Assembly (NCBI RefSeq): GCF_017309185.1
Contig: NZ_JAEKJZ010000001.1
Coordinates: 2,108,001 to 2,172,000 of the forward strand
Source: Roseibium aggregatum
GTDB taxonomy: Bacteria; Pseudomonadota; Alphaproteobacteria; Rhizobiales; Stappiaceae
Direction of reading: 5' to 3'
DNA length: 64,000 bases
A program made the position numbers and the translations under genes. The notes under the pieces were generated by a model. The model was given only the letters and a program-made list of their open reading frames with translations. It ran no database searches and was not told the origin of the DNA. Below are positions 9,270 through 18,368 of the stretch, in pieces (position 1 is the stretch's first letter; every line of letters starts with the position of its first letter).

Positions 9270-9375
9270 GGTTTTATCCTCCGCAGGAAAGTTGCGTCGG
9301 GAAGACAGGGTCGTGTTGCACAGCACCCTTTCTTTAGAACAATTCTATTTAGACGCCTTGAATCGGCAAAAGGAT

Positions 9376-9389
9376 TTGATTTACCTCAA
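9376..9389 (-). promoter_or_regulatory. FNR/Anr-type box upstream of the peroxidase gene
   Basis: On the minus strand the site reads TTGAG-GTAA-ATCAA, nine of ten matches to TTGAT-N4-ATCAA. A possible -10 element (TAAATA at 9351-9346 or TAGAAT at 9347-9342) would place the box roughly 43-47 bp upstream of transcription start, close to the usual activating position. Cytochrome c peroxidase genes are classic FNR/Anr targets. Confidence 0.6.
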
Positions 9390-9526
9390 TTTTCCACCTG
9401 CGACAGACGCGCACACCCAGCGGTTTTCGATCGAAATTCGACCGGTCCGTTGACCCGATTTGCTGCGGAGGCGTCGAAGGCGACGCAACGGACTCCACGA
9501 CTTACGGATCAATCAGAGGGGAGGCG

Positions 9527-10450
9527 TCAAGGAGCCATCATTCCGGGAATATATCCTTGAGAAATGATGCTTTTCGCATGGCTGACAAAAGCTTCCAGAA
9601 GCTTGGTTTGCCTGAGCGCGGTCAGGGTCGCCAGCCCGAGGGTCATGGGGCGGTGGCTGCCGTCAATGGCCACCCTGGTCAACGTCCGGCCATCCAGCGC
9701 CACATTGGAGCGTGGCGCCGTATTGACCAGGGTATAACCGAACCCGTTGGCCACCATTGTGCGGATGACATCCGGCTGAGTCAGCCGGTAGGCGATATTC
9801 GGTGTCAGGCCGTCCATGTCGAACAGGGACAGGAAATAGTCTCTTGAATGGGGCAGGTCGAGAAACACCAGGGGGAGAGCGGCGAGTTCTTTCAAGGTCG
9901 TCCTGCTTTCCCGTGCCAGCGGATGGTTCTCGCCGACAAGAGCGTGGACAGGCAGCTCCACCAGAGGCTGAAACGTCACATCCTCGGAAAGCCGGAGATC
10001 GTAAGTCACCGCGATGTCGACCTCCGCTCTTCGAAGGCTCGCAAGGAGCCGCTCCTGATGGTCGATCAGCGGGGATACGCTTGCTTTCGGAAACGCAGAC
10101 GTAAAGGAGAGAGTCAGTTCCGGAAGGATCATCGGCGCCAGCGTTGTCAGGCATCCCAGGTTGAGGTTTCCGTGGACCTCTTCGTGCATCTGCGAGGCGG
10201 CGGCATAAAGCCCGCCGGCCTGTTCGAGCAAACGCTTGGCTTCTTGAAAGAGCGTTCGCCCGGAGGGGGTGAGGGAAAGCCCTTGCGCGTGGTGGCGCAG
10301 AAAGAGCTGAACGTTCAGCTCTTTCTCCAGTTGGGCAATAGCTGTCGAGATCGACGGCTGGGAGACATGGATGCGTTCCGAGGCCCGGGCGATGCTTCCC
10401 GTTTCGCCCGCGGCAACGAAATACTCAAGCTGTTTCAGCGTGAAGCGCAT
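9527..10450 (-). CDS. LysR-family regulator at the end of the ureohydrolase operon
   Basis: 307-residue LysR-type transcription factor. The N-terminal winged helix-turn-helix is canonical (FTLKQLEYFVAAGETGSIARAS with VSQPSISTAI, residues 3-40), and a periplasmic-binding-protein-like effector domain follows from about residue 90. It starts 22 bp after the aldehyde dehydrogenase stop on the same strand, so it is probably the last gene of the operon that begins at 19373. Its effector may be a substrate or product of that operon (inference). A second LysR gene at 19474 is divergent from the operon head, so two LysR proteins bracket the module. Confidence 0.9.
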   Translation of the reverse strand: MRFTLKQLEYFVAAGETGSIARASERIHVSQPSISTAIAQLEKELNVQLFLRHHAQGLSLTPSGRTLFQEAKRLLEQAGGLYAAASQMHEEVHGNLNLGCLTTLAPMILPELTLSFTSAFPKASVSPLIDHQERLLASLRRAEVDIAVTYDLRLSEDVTFQPLVELPVHALVGENHPLARESRTTLKELAALPLVFLDLPHSRDYFLSLFDMDGLTPNIAYRLTQPDVIRTMVANGFGYTLVNTAPRSNVALDGRTLTRVAIDGSHRPMTLGLATLTALRQTKLLEAFVSHAKSIISQGYIPGMMAP

Positions 10451-10472
10451 TCATGCCTCGACGTTGCGGTTG

Positions 10473-11960
10473 TCAGTACTTGATCCACGTGGTCTTCAGT
10501 CCGCTGAACTTGTCGAAGGCATGCAGCGACAGGTCCCGGCCGATCCCCGACTGCTTGAAGCCGCCAAACGGCGTCATCGGAGAGACCGCGTCTACCGTGT
10601 TCACGGATACGGTTCCCGCCTTGAGTTTGGCGGAAACCCTGTGCGCCCGGGACAGATTGGACGTCCAGACAGAGGCCGCCAGACCGTAGATCGTGTCGTT
10701 GGCGATCTGAATGGCCTCTTCTTCCGTTTCAAAACTGATCACCGACAGGACCGGACCGAAGATTTCTTCCGCCGCCAGCCGGTTGCCGGGAGCGACATCC
10801 GCGAAGATGGTTGGTTCGATGAAGCAGCCTTTCCCATCGACGGAAACGCGATTGCCGCCGCAAAGTAGCCTCGCGGTGGACCGGCCTTGTTCGATGAAGG
10901 ATATGACGCGATCGGTCTGTTTCTCATCGACCATCGCCCCCATGGATGAGGCCGGATCGAGCGGGTCTCCGGGCATGAAGTTTCCGGCCCGTTCAACGAG
11001 TTTTGCAACGAACTCCTCCGCGATGGAGGCCTCCACCAGAAGGCGGGAGTTCGCGGTGCAGACTTCGCCCTGATTGAAGAAGATGCCGAGCGCGGCCATG
11101 TCGGCGGCGGCATCCAGGTTGTCGCAATCCGCGAAGATGAGGTTCGGGCTCTTTCCGCCGCATTCCAGCCAGACCTGTTTCATGTTCGACTGACCGGAAT
11201 ATTCCAGAAAGTACTTGCCGACTTCCGTGGATCCGGTGAAGGCAACGCAGTCGATGTCCGGATGAAGACCGATGGCCTTGCCTGCCGTTTCGCCGTATCC
11301 GGTGATTATGTTCAAAACGCCTTCGGGAAGGCCCGCTTCCAAAGCCAGTTCCGCCAGCCGGACGGCGGAAAGCGGCGACTGCTCGGCGGGTTTGAGAATG
11401 ACGCTGTTGCCCATGGCCAGGGCGGGTGCGCATTTCCAGGTGGCCATGTCGAGCGGGAAGTTCCAGGGAACCACCGCGCCGACGACGCCGAGTGGCTCGC
11501 GCCGGACCAGTGCCAGATCGCCTTCGCCTGTAGGGGCGATCTCGTCATAGACCTTGTCGATGGCTTCCGCGTACCACTGGAAGATCGCAGCCGCTCCCGG
11601 CACATCGATGGTTGCCGCGTCCCGGACAGGTTTGCCCATGTCGAGACTGTCCAGAAGGGCGAATTCCTCGCCGTTTTCCCGGATCAGATCCGCAAGCTTC
11701 AAGATGACGGCCTTGCGCTCCGCCGGCGACTTTCCGGACCAGCGCCCGTCCTCGAAGGCGGCGCGGGCAGCCTTGACGGCGGCATCGACATCGTTCGCGT
11801 CACAGGAGGGCAGGGTGGAAAGCACGGCCCCCGTTGCCGGATTGATCGTGTCGAAGGTTTTGCCCGAAATGGCCTGAACCGGCTTGCCGTCGATAAGAGC
11901 ATGCGCCGGAAACCGGATTGCCTCCGCCTTTGCGACCCAATCCTTGTGCGTGAGTTCCAT
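10473..11960 (-). CDS. NAD(P)-dependent aldehyde dehydrogenase, PuuC-like
   Basis: 495-residue cytoplasmic aldehyde dehydrogenase. It oxidises an aldehyde, most likely an aminoaldehyde such as 4-aminobutanal or its glutamylated form, to the acid. Catalytic Cys301 (NQGEVCTAN), general base Glu266 (WLECGGKSPN) and Asn167 (PWNFP) are all present, with the cofactor-binding FTGSTEVGK. ATG at 11960 was chosen because it gives the family's usual N-terminus; the open frame extends to 12260 but that part overlaps the upstream gene. Sequence style is closest to PuuC/KauB enzymes of polyamine catabolism. The ureohydrolase in the same operon and SpuC-like aminotransferase at 20.4 kb make an agmatine-putrescine-GABA route plausible, but the substrate is inferred. 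Confidence 0.9.
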   Translation of the reverse strand: MELTHKDWVAKAEAIRFPAHALIDGKPVQAISGKTFDTINPATGAVLSTLPSCDANDVDAAVKAARAAFEDGRWSGKSPAERKAVILKLADLIRENGEEFALLDSLDMGKPVRDAATIDVPGAAAIFQWYAEAIDKVYDEIAPTGEGDLALVRREPLGVVGAVVPWNFPLDMATWKCAPALAMGNSVILKPAEQSPLSAVRLAELALEAGLPEGVLNIITGYGETAGKAIGLHPDIDCVAFTGSTEVGKYFLEYSGQSNMKQVWLECGGKSPNLIFADCDNLDAAADMAALGIFFNQGEVCTANSRLLVEASIAEEFVAKLVERAGNFMPGDPLDPASSMGAMVDEKQTDRVISFIEQGRSTARLLCGGNRVSVDGKGCFIEPTIFADVAPGNRLAAEEIFGPVLSVISFETEEEAIQIANDTIYGLAASVWTSNLSRAHRVSAKLKAGTVSVNTVDAVSPMTPFGGFKQSGIGRDLSLHAFDKFSGLKTTWIKY

Positions 11961-11986
11961 GTTTGAAGGTCCTTGCTTTTTGATGT

Positions 11987-12661
11987 CTATTCGTCGCCTG
12001 GCACGCCGTAGCTGGGGGCCGCTGTGGGATCGATGGCGCGGGTGACGTAGTCCTCGAGCTGTGGCTGATAGATATGCCAGAGCGACTTGAGGGTTTCGAT
12101 CGGACAGTCTTCCGTCCAGTCCACACGCAGATCCGCGATCGGCCAGCTCACGTCGCGCACCATATAAAGACCGGCGGAGTGTACCGGCCCCGCTTCTCCG
12201 CCGGCCTCGAGCCCGGCCTTCATGGCGGCAATCAGCCGGTCGCCGAGCGCGCCGGGCCATTCTTCGAATGCGGCCACCATGGCCCCGGGGACGGTTTCGT
12301 TGGCGAGCAGATTGCCTGCCGCCGCGCAGTCCACGCCTTTCGCGGTCGCGTTTGTTCCGAGGGTTTCAGACCCGGAAAAAAAGGCGCTCCCGCCCGACGA
12401 GTCGAGTACCACGAGCTGACGCCAGTCCGCCGTCGGATAATCCTGCAAAAGCGCTTCAAGCGCGTGGTCGGCGTCCAGGCCGCCTTGCAGCAGATCCAGG
12501 CCCTTCGGTCCGAGCGACGGGTCCGTAATGTTCTGAGACGCCACAACGCCCACGCCAGCACGGGCATGGGCGCAGCGCGCGGCGACAGCCGGCGAAGACG
12601 AGGAGATGGCAATCCCCATCGCGCCGGTCTCTGCACATCGGGCGGCAATCGAAAACGTCAT
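11987..12661 (-). CDS. DUF1028 family protein (putative Ntn-type hydrolase)
   Basis: 224-residue protein matching the DUF1028 family: N-terminal MTFSIAARCAETG, a middle GVGVVASQNITDP, then LGPKGLDLLQGG. The family is related in fold to Ntn hydrolases, but no reaction is settled. There is no signal peptide, so it acts in the cytoplasm. It lies nine bases after RidA and 26 bases before the aldehyde dehydrogenase, in the operon that also has ArgE-like, flavin monooxygenase and ureohydrolase genes. Families with RidA and M20 peptidase neighbours recur near DUF1028 genes, which suggests amide or imine chemistry on a small nitrogen compound. Function remains unknown. Confidence 0.85.
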   Translation of the reverse strand: MTFSIAARCAETGAMGIAISSSSPAVAARCAHARAGVGVVASQNITDPSLGPKGLDLLQGGLDADHALEALLQDYPTADWRQLVVLDSSGGSAFFSGSETLGTNATAKGVDCAAAGNLLANETVPGAMVAAFEEWPGALGDRLIAAMKAGLEAGGEAGPVHSAGLYMVRDVSWPIADLRVDWTEDCPIETLKSLWHIYQPQLEDYVTRAIDPTAAPSYGVPGDE

Positions 12662-12670
12662 GCGATAATC

Positions 12671-13090
12671 CTAACCTTCGTCGGGAATGACGGCGGTGAC
12701 ATCGATCTCCACCAGCCATTCCGGCCGGGCAAGAGCCGAAACGACAATGCCGGTGGAGACCGGAAAGACGCCTTTCAGCCATTTGCCGGCCACCCGGTAA
12801 ACCTGCTCTCTGTAACGCGGATCGACAATATAGATGACGATTTTGGTGACATGCGCCAGCTCGGACCCGGCTTCTTCCAGCAGCATCTTGATATTCGCCA
12901 TGGCCTGTTCGGCCTGCGCTGTCACATCGCCGACGCCAATATTTTCAGAGGTGTCGAGGTTCTGTCCGATCTGACCGCGGACGAACACCATGGTGCCCTT
13001 GGCAACCACGACCTGACAGAGATCGTTGTCGAGCGCCTGCTCCGGATAGGTGTCCTTGGTATTGAACTTGCGGATACGTTTGTGGGCCAT
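12671..13090 (-). CDS. RidA/YjgF family enamine/imine deaminase-like protein
   Basis: 139-residue RidA-family protein. Family members hydrolyse reactive enamines or imines to ketones and ammonia, or act as pathway-specific variants. The start at 13090 has GGAGC upstream and gives the typical opening MAHKRIRKFN; an in-frame codon at 13114 would add eight untypical residues. Family features include FVRGQIGQNLD and VVSALARPEWLVEIDVTAVI. The catalytic Arg seen in archetypal RidA near the C-terminus (usually in an ARxxLP context) is not obvious here; the position reads LARPEWLVEID, so it is a plausible active variant. It is co-transcribed with the DUF1028 and monooxygenase genes. Confidence 0.88.
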   Translation of the reverse strand: MAHKRIRKFNTKDTYPEQALDNDLCQVVVAKGTMVFVRGQIGQNLDTSENIGVGDVTAQAEQAMANIKMLLEEAGSELAHVTKIVIYIVDPRYREQVYRVAGKWLKGVFPVSTGIVVSALARPEWLVEIDVTAVIPDEG

Positions 13091-13120
13091 GAGCCGCTCC
13101 GTTTCTTTTTGCATCGCCGG

Positions 13121-14380
13121 TCAGGCTTTTTCAGCCTGGCTTTCGTAGATCATGTAACCGCGCTGCTTGGACATGTGGTCGGCCAGGTACTTGGCGTCGA
13201 ACCAGACACCCCAGATGAAGGTCGATCCCCGCCGTGTCTGCCAGGGCAGGCCCAGGAAGTAGACACCGGGTTCACTCGACACGCCGCGCTGATGTTTCGG
13301 CGCACCGGTTTCGTCCAGGGCGTCGACCTTCAGCCAGCCGTAATCGCGTTCAAACCCGGTCGCCCACAGAATGGTGGAGATGCCTTCCTTTTTCAGGTCG
13401 AGTTCCAGAAGAGGATCTCTGACACAGACCGGATCGGGGCCGATTTCGCGGGCCTCCGGCTCGACAGGCAAATCGAGCCCGTTGCGTTCCACATAGGCGT
13501 CCGCTTCGTCCAGGAGCGCCAGGTAGTCGGCATCGCCGTCCTCTATGTTCTTTTTGAGGTCCGGTTGAAAGCGCATGATGCCGTTCTCGAAGCCTGCTGT
13601 TCGACCAAGCAGGGTCATGCCGCCTTCCGCAAGACGCCGGAAGTCGACGGTCTTGCCGCCCTCAGCACCGCTGACGGCGATCGTCGTGTGCTCCACGCCG
13701 GGCGTCGCCTCCGCGTCCCACTTATTCAAGACGCCTAGCCACCAGACGAAGTCCCGGCCGCGATAGCTGCGCGGTGGTCGGCCGTGGGGACCGACGGAGA
13801 GATAGACCTTTCGTCCCGCCTGCTGCAGTTCGTCGGCGATCTGGGTTCCCGACGATCCCGCTCCGATGACGAGGACGCCCCCCTCGGGCAATTGCCCGGG
13901 GTTCTTGTAGGAGGCAGAGTGCAGCTGAAAGACACCGGCGGTGTCCGGCACCATTTTCGGGAAGACGGGGGTCTGGAAAGCTCCGGTCGCCGCGATCACG
14001 AAGCTGGCTTCAAAGGTGCCATCGGTGGTTTCGACGTGAAATCCCTGCTGCCCGGACAGGCGACGGACCTCGGTTACTTCAACGCCGCACCGGACGGGTG
14101 CATTGATCTTCTGCGCATAGGCGACAAAATAGTCAGCGACTTTTTCCTTCTCGGGGAACGCGTCCGGATCGGTGTCGGGAAACTCCATGCCGGGAAACCG
14201 GTCGTGCCAGGCCGGACCGTTCGCGACGAGCGAATCCCAGCGTTCAGATCTCCAGCGCTCCGCGATCCGGGCGCGCTCCAGAACGACATGGGAAAGGCCT
14301 GCGCGGCTCAGATGCTCGCTCATGGCCAATCCGGCCTGCCCGCCGCCGACGACAAGCGCTTCCACTTTCTCAACTGGCAT
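13121..14380 (-). CDS. Flavin-containing monooxygenase-like NAD(P)-binding protein
   Basis: 419-residue two-dinucleotide-binding oxidoreductase of the CzcO/FMO-like group. An FAD Rossmann motif GGGQAG is at residues 12-17 and a second NADPH motif, VIGAGSSGTQIAD, is near 170. Family members add oxygen to soft N or S atoms or carry out Baeyer-Villiger reactions. Within an operon for a guanidino or amine compound, N-oxygenation or oxidative removal of a substituent is a reasonable guess, but no substrate can be read from the sequence. The stop is 30 bases before the RidA start, and the ArgE-like gene is upstream on the same strand. Confidence 0.85.
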   Translation of the reverse strand: MPVEKVEALVVGGGQAGLAMSEHLSRAGLSHVVLERARIAERWRSERWDSLVANGPAWHDRFPGMEFPDTDPDAFPEKEKVADYFVAYAQKINAPVRCGVEVTEVRRLSGQQGFHVETTDGTFEASFVIAATGAFQTPVFPKMVPDTAGVFQLHSASYKNPGQLPEGGVLVIGAGSSGTQIADELQQAGRKVYLSVGPHGRPPRSYRGRDFVWWLGVLNKWDAEATPGVEHTTIAVSGAEGGKTVDFRRLAEGGMTLLGRTAGFENGIMRFQPDLKKNIEDGDADYLALLDEADAYVERNGLDLPVEPEAREIGPDPVCVRDPLLELDLKKEGISTILWATGFERDYGWLKVDALDETGAPKHQRGVSSEPGVYFLGLPWQTRRGSTFIWGVWFDAKYLADHMSKQRGYMIYESQAEKA

Positions 14381-14477
14381 ATCCGTCCTCTTTGCTGCCG
14401 TGGGTCAGAACGACCACCATGTCAGACGCCGGAGCTTAGATAAAATCTTACTTTTCAAACTTTAGCTTCAAAAAAAC

Positions 14478-15629
14478 CTAAGCAGCAAGGCGGTTGGTTA
14501 TGCGGGTCAGCATCGACCTGCAGGCTTCCATTTGCGCGCGGGTCACGAATTCATCCGGTTTGTGGCCCTGATCCATGCTACCCGGACCGCAGACAAGGGC
14601 CGGGACATCCAGCGCGGAAGAAAACAGACCGCCTTCCGTTCCGAAGGCGACCTTGATGGCTTGGCTGCCTTGCGCAAGCGACATGGCCGTGGCGAATTCG
14701 CGGCTCTGGCTGGGCGTATCGAGACCGGGATAGTCGCTGACGACATCGATCTTTATTCCAGCATCGGGAAACCGGTCTCTGGAGGTCTTCGTCAATTTTT
14801 CTGCCGCGTCGAACAGCCTGTCCAGGAGGGACCGCGGATCGTCGCTGGCGATGTTTCGGATTTCGAAATCCAGCGTGCAGGCGTCCGGAACAATGTTCAG
14901 AGCCGTGCCCCCCTGAATGATACCGGCATGAAGGGTCGAATAGGGGATATCGTAGTCGTCGTCCCGGCTGCCTGTCTCCACGATCTCCGTTTGCAGGGTC
15001 CTGATTTCCTGCAGGAAATCGGCGGCAAGATGAATAGCGTTGAGGCCGGTCGGAGCAAGGGCGGAGTGGGCGGCGACACCGCAGCAGGTGGCCCGCGCGC
15101 CGATCTTGCCCTTGTGGCCGGTGGCGATCTGCATTGAGGTCGGTTCGCCGATCAGCACCCAGTCCGGTCGGAAACCCTGTTTTGCTAGTTCGCCGAGCAT
15201 GGGCCGCACGCCGACGCAGCCGATCTCCTCGTCGTAGGAAAGCGCCAGATGCAACGGACGCTTCAGCGGGTGCATTTGGGCCGCAAGAACCGCCTCGATG
15301 GCGCAGGCGACAAAACCCTTCATATCCGCGGTGCCGCGCCCATAAAGCCGGCCGTCTTGCTCGCTCAGGCGAAAGGGATCACGGGTCCAGGGCTGTCCGT
15401 CGACAGGCACCACATCCGTATGGCCTGATAGAACGATCCCGCCGGGCCCTGCGGGACCGACTGTCGCGAACAGGCTGGCCCGGTCTCGGGTCTCGGAGGG
15501 AAAAAGCCGGCACTCGATACCGTTTCGTCCCAAGAGGTCGGCGACAAAGGTGATCAGATCGAGATTGCCGTCCCGGCTCACCGAGGGAAAGGCGATCAGT
15601 CGGTCCAGGATATCGAATGCATTGGTCAT
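14478..15629 (-). CDS. ArgE-type M20 deacylase (acetylornithine deacetylase-like)
   Basis: 383-residue zinc-dependent M20 peptidase-family amidohydrolase. Metal and catalytic residues are visible: H70 and D72 in SGHTDVVP, D102 in GTADMKG, and the Glu pair at 134-135 in YDEEIGCVG. A dimerisation domain fills the middle. Classic ArgE releases acetate from N-acetylornithine. Because this copy sits in a catabolic operon with a transporter rather than with arginine biosynthesis genes, it may deacylate an imported N-acyl amino or guanidino compound. ABC transporter genes lie immediately upstream (69 bp gap). Family assignment is firm; the biological substrate is not. Confidence 0.9.
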   Translation of the reverse strand: MTNAFDILDRLIAFPSVSRDGNLDLITFVADLLGRNGIECRLFPSETRDRASLFATVGPAGPGGIVLSGHTDVVPVDGQPWTRDPFRLSEQDGRLYGRGTADMKGFVACAIEAVLAAQMHPLKRPLHLALSYDEEIGCVGVRPMLGELAKQGFRPDWVLIGEPTSMQIATGHKGKIGARATCCGVAAHSALAPTGLNAIHLAADFLQEIRTLQTEIVETGSRDDDYDIPYSTLHAGIIQGGTALNIVPDACTLDFEIRNIASDDPRSLLDRLFDAAEKLTKTSRDRFPDAGIKIDVVSDYPGLDTPSQSREFATAMSLAQGSQAIKVAFGTEGGLFSSALDVPALVCGPGSMDQGHKPDEFVTRAQMEACRSMLTRITNRLAA

Positions 15630-15698
15630 GCCGGCAATTCACGATATTTGCGGCTTCTTGGCCAGTCCCATTTTGTGGAACGGTCCTATGGGACCGGG

Positions 15699-16478
15699 TC
15701 AGGCCATCTGGGCGCGCATGGCCTCGTCGTGCATCAGTGACAGGATTTCCCGCTTGTATTCCATGAATTGCGGTGACGTCAGCACATCGATGCCGCGCGG
15801 GCGTTCGATGTCGATGGACAGTGTTTTCTTGAACCGGCCCGGACGCGCGGACATAACATGCACCTCGTCGCCGAGGAAAACCGCCTCATCGATGTCGTGG
15901 GTGATGAAGAGCACCGTCTTTCGATGCTTCTGCCAGATCTCCAGAAGAAGCTCCTGCATCAATTGCCGGGTCTGGCTGTCGAGAGCGCCGAAGGGTTCGT
16001 CCATCAGCAAAATCCGTGGGTCGTTGGCAAGAGCGCGCGCGAGCGCCACCCGCTGGCGCATGCCGCCGGAAAGCTCTTTCGGATAGGAGTTCTCGAAGCC
16101 CTTGAGATGGACACTTCCGATGAGTGTATCGGCAATGTCCTCGCACTCGGACTTGGGCAGGTTTTTCAGTTTCGGACCGAACATCACGTTCTCCCGGACC
16201 GTCAGCCAGGGAAACAGCGTGTAGCTCTGGAAGACCATGCCCCGGTCGGCGGAGGGACCGGAAATCGGTTTGCCGTCGAGGTCCATCTGGCCGCTTGTCG
16301 GCGTTTCCAGACCGGCGACCAGACGGAGCAGCGTGGATTTTCCGCAGCCGGAGGGTCCGACAATGACGGAAAAGGTGTTGTGCGCGACCGTCAGCGAGAC
16401 ATTGTCGAGCGCCAGGACCGCGGGTTTGCCCTTGGGCTCGAAACGCACGGTGATATCGGCAAGAGAAAGCAGGCTCAT
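15699..16478 (-). CDS. NitT/TauT-type ABC transporter ATPase
   Basis: 259-residue ATP-binding subunit of the nitrate/sulfonate/taurine ABC import class. All motifs are intact: Walker A GPSGCGKS near residue 42, signature LSGGMRQR, Walker B LLMDEPFGALD and switch region FITHDIDEA. Its start is 11 bp beyond the permease stop. It pairs with the permease and binding protein immediately upstream on the same strand. The class transports nitrate, taurine, sulfonates, thiamine precursors and other small polar compounds, so the cargo cannot be read from the ATPase; the operon suggests a guanidino or amine compound. Confidence 0.93.
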   Translation of the reverse strand: MSLLSLADITVRFEPKGKPAVLALDNVSLTVAHNTFSVIVGPSGCGKSTLLRLVAGLETPTSGQMDLDGKPISGPSADRGMVFQSYTLFPWLTVRENVMFGPKLKNLPKSECEDIADTLIGSVHLKGFENSYPKELSGGMRQRVALARALANDPRILLMDEPFGALDSQTRQLMQELLLEIWQKHRKTVLFITHDIDEAVFLGDEVHVMSARPGRFKKTLSIDIERPRGIDVLTSPQFMEYKREILSLMHDEAMRAQMA

Positions 16479-16489
16479 CGACTAAGACC

Positions 16490-17284
16490 TCAAAAATCCG
16501 CGGACCAGGGAAGCAGGCGCTGGCGTAGCCATTTGAACAGGAAATCCGTCAAAAGACCCAGGATGCCGATGGTGAAGACGCCAAGCAGGATGACATCCGT
16601 GAACAGACCGCGCATGGCGTTGAGGATCATGTAGCCAAGACCGCTGTTGGCGGCGACCAGTTCCGCCACGACGAGATAGGTCCAGGCCCAGCCCATTGTG
16701 ACGCGCAGGTTGTCCATGACGCCGGGCATGCAGGCCGGAAGGAGAATGCGCCAGACGACCTGCTTGCGGTTTGCGCCAAGGGTGTAGGCACAGTCGATGA
16801 GATCCTTGCTGACCCGTGCGGAGACGTCGGAAATCAGGATGAGCTGCTGAAAGAAGGTGCCGAGAAAGATGACCATCACCTTCTGCTCCAGTCCGATGCC
16901 CACCCACAGGATCAGGAGCGGGATCAGCGCGGAGACCGGGATATAGCGCATGAAGCCGGTGATTGGCTCCATGAACGCCTGAACGGCCTTGAAGCTGCCC
17001 ATCAGAATGCCGAGCGGAACGGCAAGCACGGAGGCGAGAAGAAAGCCGGACAGGATCACGGTCAGGCTCGAACCCATGTGCTTGAAGAGCGACAGGTCCG
17101 AGACATGCTCCACGCCGGCGGAAAACACTTCCACGGGCGTCGCCAGGAAGTCTGGCGGCATGTAGCCGCCGTAGGTGAGCAGGCACCACAAGCACAGCAC
17201 CGCGAGCACGGAGGAAATGCTCAAGCCAATGTAGTAGCTTCGAGGTATTTCGGTTTTCGGTGAAAACAGCGAGGTGGTGTTCAT
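16490..17284 (-). CDS. NitT/TauT-type ABC transporter permease
   Basis: 264-residue inner-membrane permease of the BPD-transport (SsuC/TauC/NrtB) class. An N-terminal membrane helix (YIGLSISSVLAVLCLWCLLTY) is followed by four or five more. The conserved ATPase-docking loop is in the middle (the region around FRRLRT is replaced here by LIDCAYTLGANRKQVVW, a typical EAA-like loop). It ends 11 bp before the ATPase gene and starts 18 bp after the binding-protein stop. It supplies the membrane channel for the import system. Confidence 0.92.
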   Translation of the reverse strand: MNTTSLFSPKTEIPRSYYIGLSISSVLAVLCLWCLLTYGGYMPPDFLATPVEVFSAGVEHVSDLSLFKHMGSSLTVILSGFLLASVLAVPLGILMGSFKAVQAFMEPITGFMRYIPVSALIPLLILWVGIGLEQKVMVIFLGTFFQQLILISDVSARVSKDLIDCAYTLGANRKQVVWRILLPACMPGVMDNLRVTMGWAWTYLVVAELVAANSGLGYMILNAMRGLFTDVILLGVFTIGILGLLTDFLFKWLRQRLLPWSADF

Positions 17285-17302
17285 GATGCCTGCTCCGCCG
17301 CC

Positions 17303-18280
17303 TTACTGGACGATGCCGGTCGCGACCATGGAAGCCGGATCGCTTTCAAGCTTGAAGAGACCGGCTTCCTCGCCGAGGGCCTTCGCGTCGGCGATGGTGC
17401 CAAGAATGCCGTCAGCGTTCGAAGCATCCATGAACTTGACGTTCATGTCGCCGTCGTAGAAGACGATACCGGCGCGGGTTTCGGCAAAGACCGCCGGATC
17501 CTTCAGCCAGCCGCCGACACCTTTCGCCATGATCTCGTCGGCTTCCTTTTCATTCGCCTTCTGCCAGTCGACCGCCTTGACCCAGGCCTTGTAGAAGCCC
17601 TGCATTTCGGCCTTGTGGTCCTCGAGGAATTTCTCGGTGGTCACGGCCACGTCGGTGATCAGGCCGGGCGTTGCTGAACTGTCGATCAGAAGCGTGCCGT
17701 GCTCGGTGTCCTTGCCGCGGGTCAGCCACGGTTCCCATGTCACGGCGGCGTCGACACGACCGGCGACGAAAGCCGCGCCGGCATCACCGGCTGTCATGTT
17801 CTGGGTTTCGACATCGGAGAGCTTCAGACCGGCTTCCTTCAGAAGGACGCTCAGGAAGAACTGGGAAACGGAGCCTTCCGTGTAGGCGACCGACTTGCCC
17901 TTGAGATCGGCGACGGACTTGATGTCCTTGTTGGCGACAATGCCGTCACCGCCGGCGCTGTCGTCAAGCGCGAACAGATAGGTGAGGGGACGCTTGGGAG
18001 AGGTGAAGCCCAGAACCGTATCGATGGTCGTCACCGCGACGTCGATGCGGCCGGCCGCAAGCGCGGGCATACGCGTCTTGGTGTCTTCCATGACGATCAG
18101 TTCGACATCGAGACCTTCCTCCTCGAAGAAGCCCTTGTCCCTGGCGATATAGAGCGGTCCGTAGCCGACCCAGGTGGAGTGGCCGACGGTCAGTTTTTCC
18201 GCGGCTTGCGCGGGGGCCATGGAAAACGCGGTTGCCACCGCAAGCGCTGCGCCGCCGAGGCGGGAAATCAGTTTGTTCAT
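17303..18280 (-). CDS. NitT/TauT-type ABC transporter substrate-binding protein
   Basis: 325-residue periplasmic binding protein. A signal peptide (MNKLISRLGGAALAVATAFS...AQA/AEK) covers about residues 1-27. The mature protein opens with LTVGHSTWVGYGPLYIARD and continues with GFFEEEGLDVELIVMED, the hallmark opening of NMT1/SsuA/TauA-type binding proteins. The ligand is unknown. It lies 88 bp after the ureohydrolase gene in the same direction, so import and hydrolysis of one compound are probably linked (inference). No riboswitch-like fold was recognised in the 88-bp gap. Confidence 0.92.
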   Translation of the reverse strand: MNKLISRLGGAALAVATAFSMAPAQAAEKLTVGHSTWVGYGPLYIARDKGFFEEEGLDVELIVMEDTKTRMPALAAGRIDVAVTTIDTVLGFTSPKRPLTYLFALDDSAGGDGIVANKDIKSVADLKGKSVAYTEGSVSQFFLSVLLKEAGLKLSDVETQNMTAGDAGAAFVAGRVDAAVTWEPWLTRGKDTEHGTLLIDSSATPGLITDVAVTTEKFLEDHKAEMQGFYKAWVKAVDWQKANEKEADEIMAKGVGGWLKDPAVFAETRAGIVFYDGDMNVKFMDASNADGILGTIADAKALGEEAGLFKLESDPASMVATGIVQ

Positions 18281-18368
18281 GTGTTCTGCTCCGGAATGGT
18301 TGGGTTGTGCTGCAGTCGTTCGTTGTTATTGCCCTTGTCGGGTCTGCTTCTTTTGTTGGTTCCAGTCC

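Noticed and set aside
12074-13738. 554-residue plus-strand open frame
   Set aside because: Spans the antisense of three well-supported genes (DUF1028, RidA, monooxygenase) and has no recognisable domain.
18281-18368. Guanidine riboswitch upstream of the transporter genes
   Set aside because: Searched by eye here and upstream of the ureohydrolase; no conserved riboswitch pattern was seen, and the gap lies within the operon.
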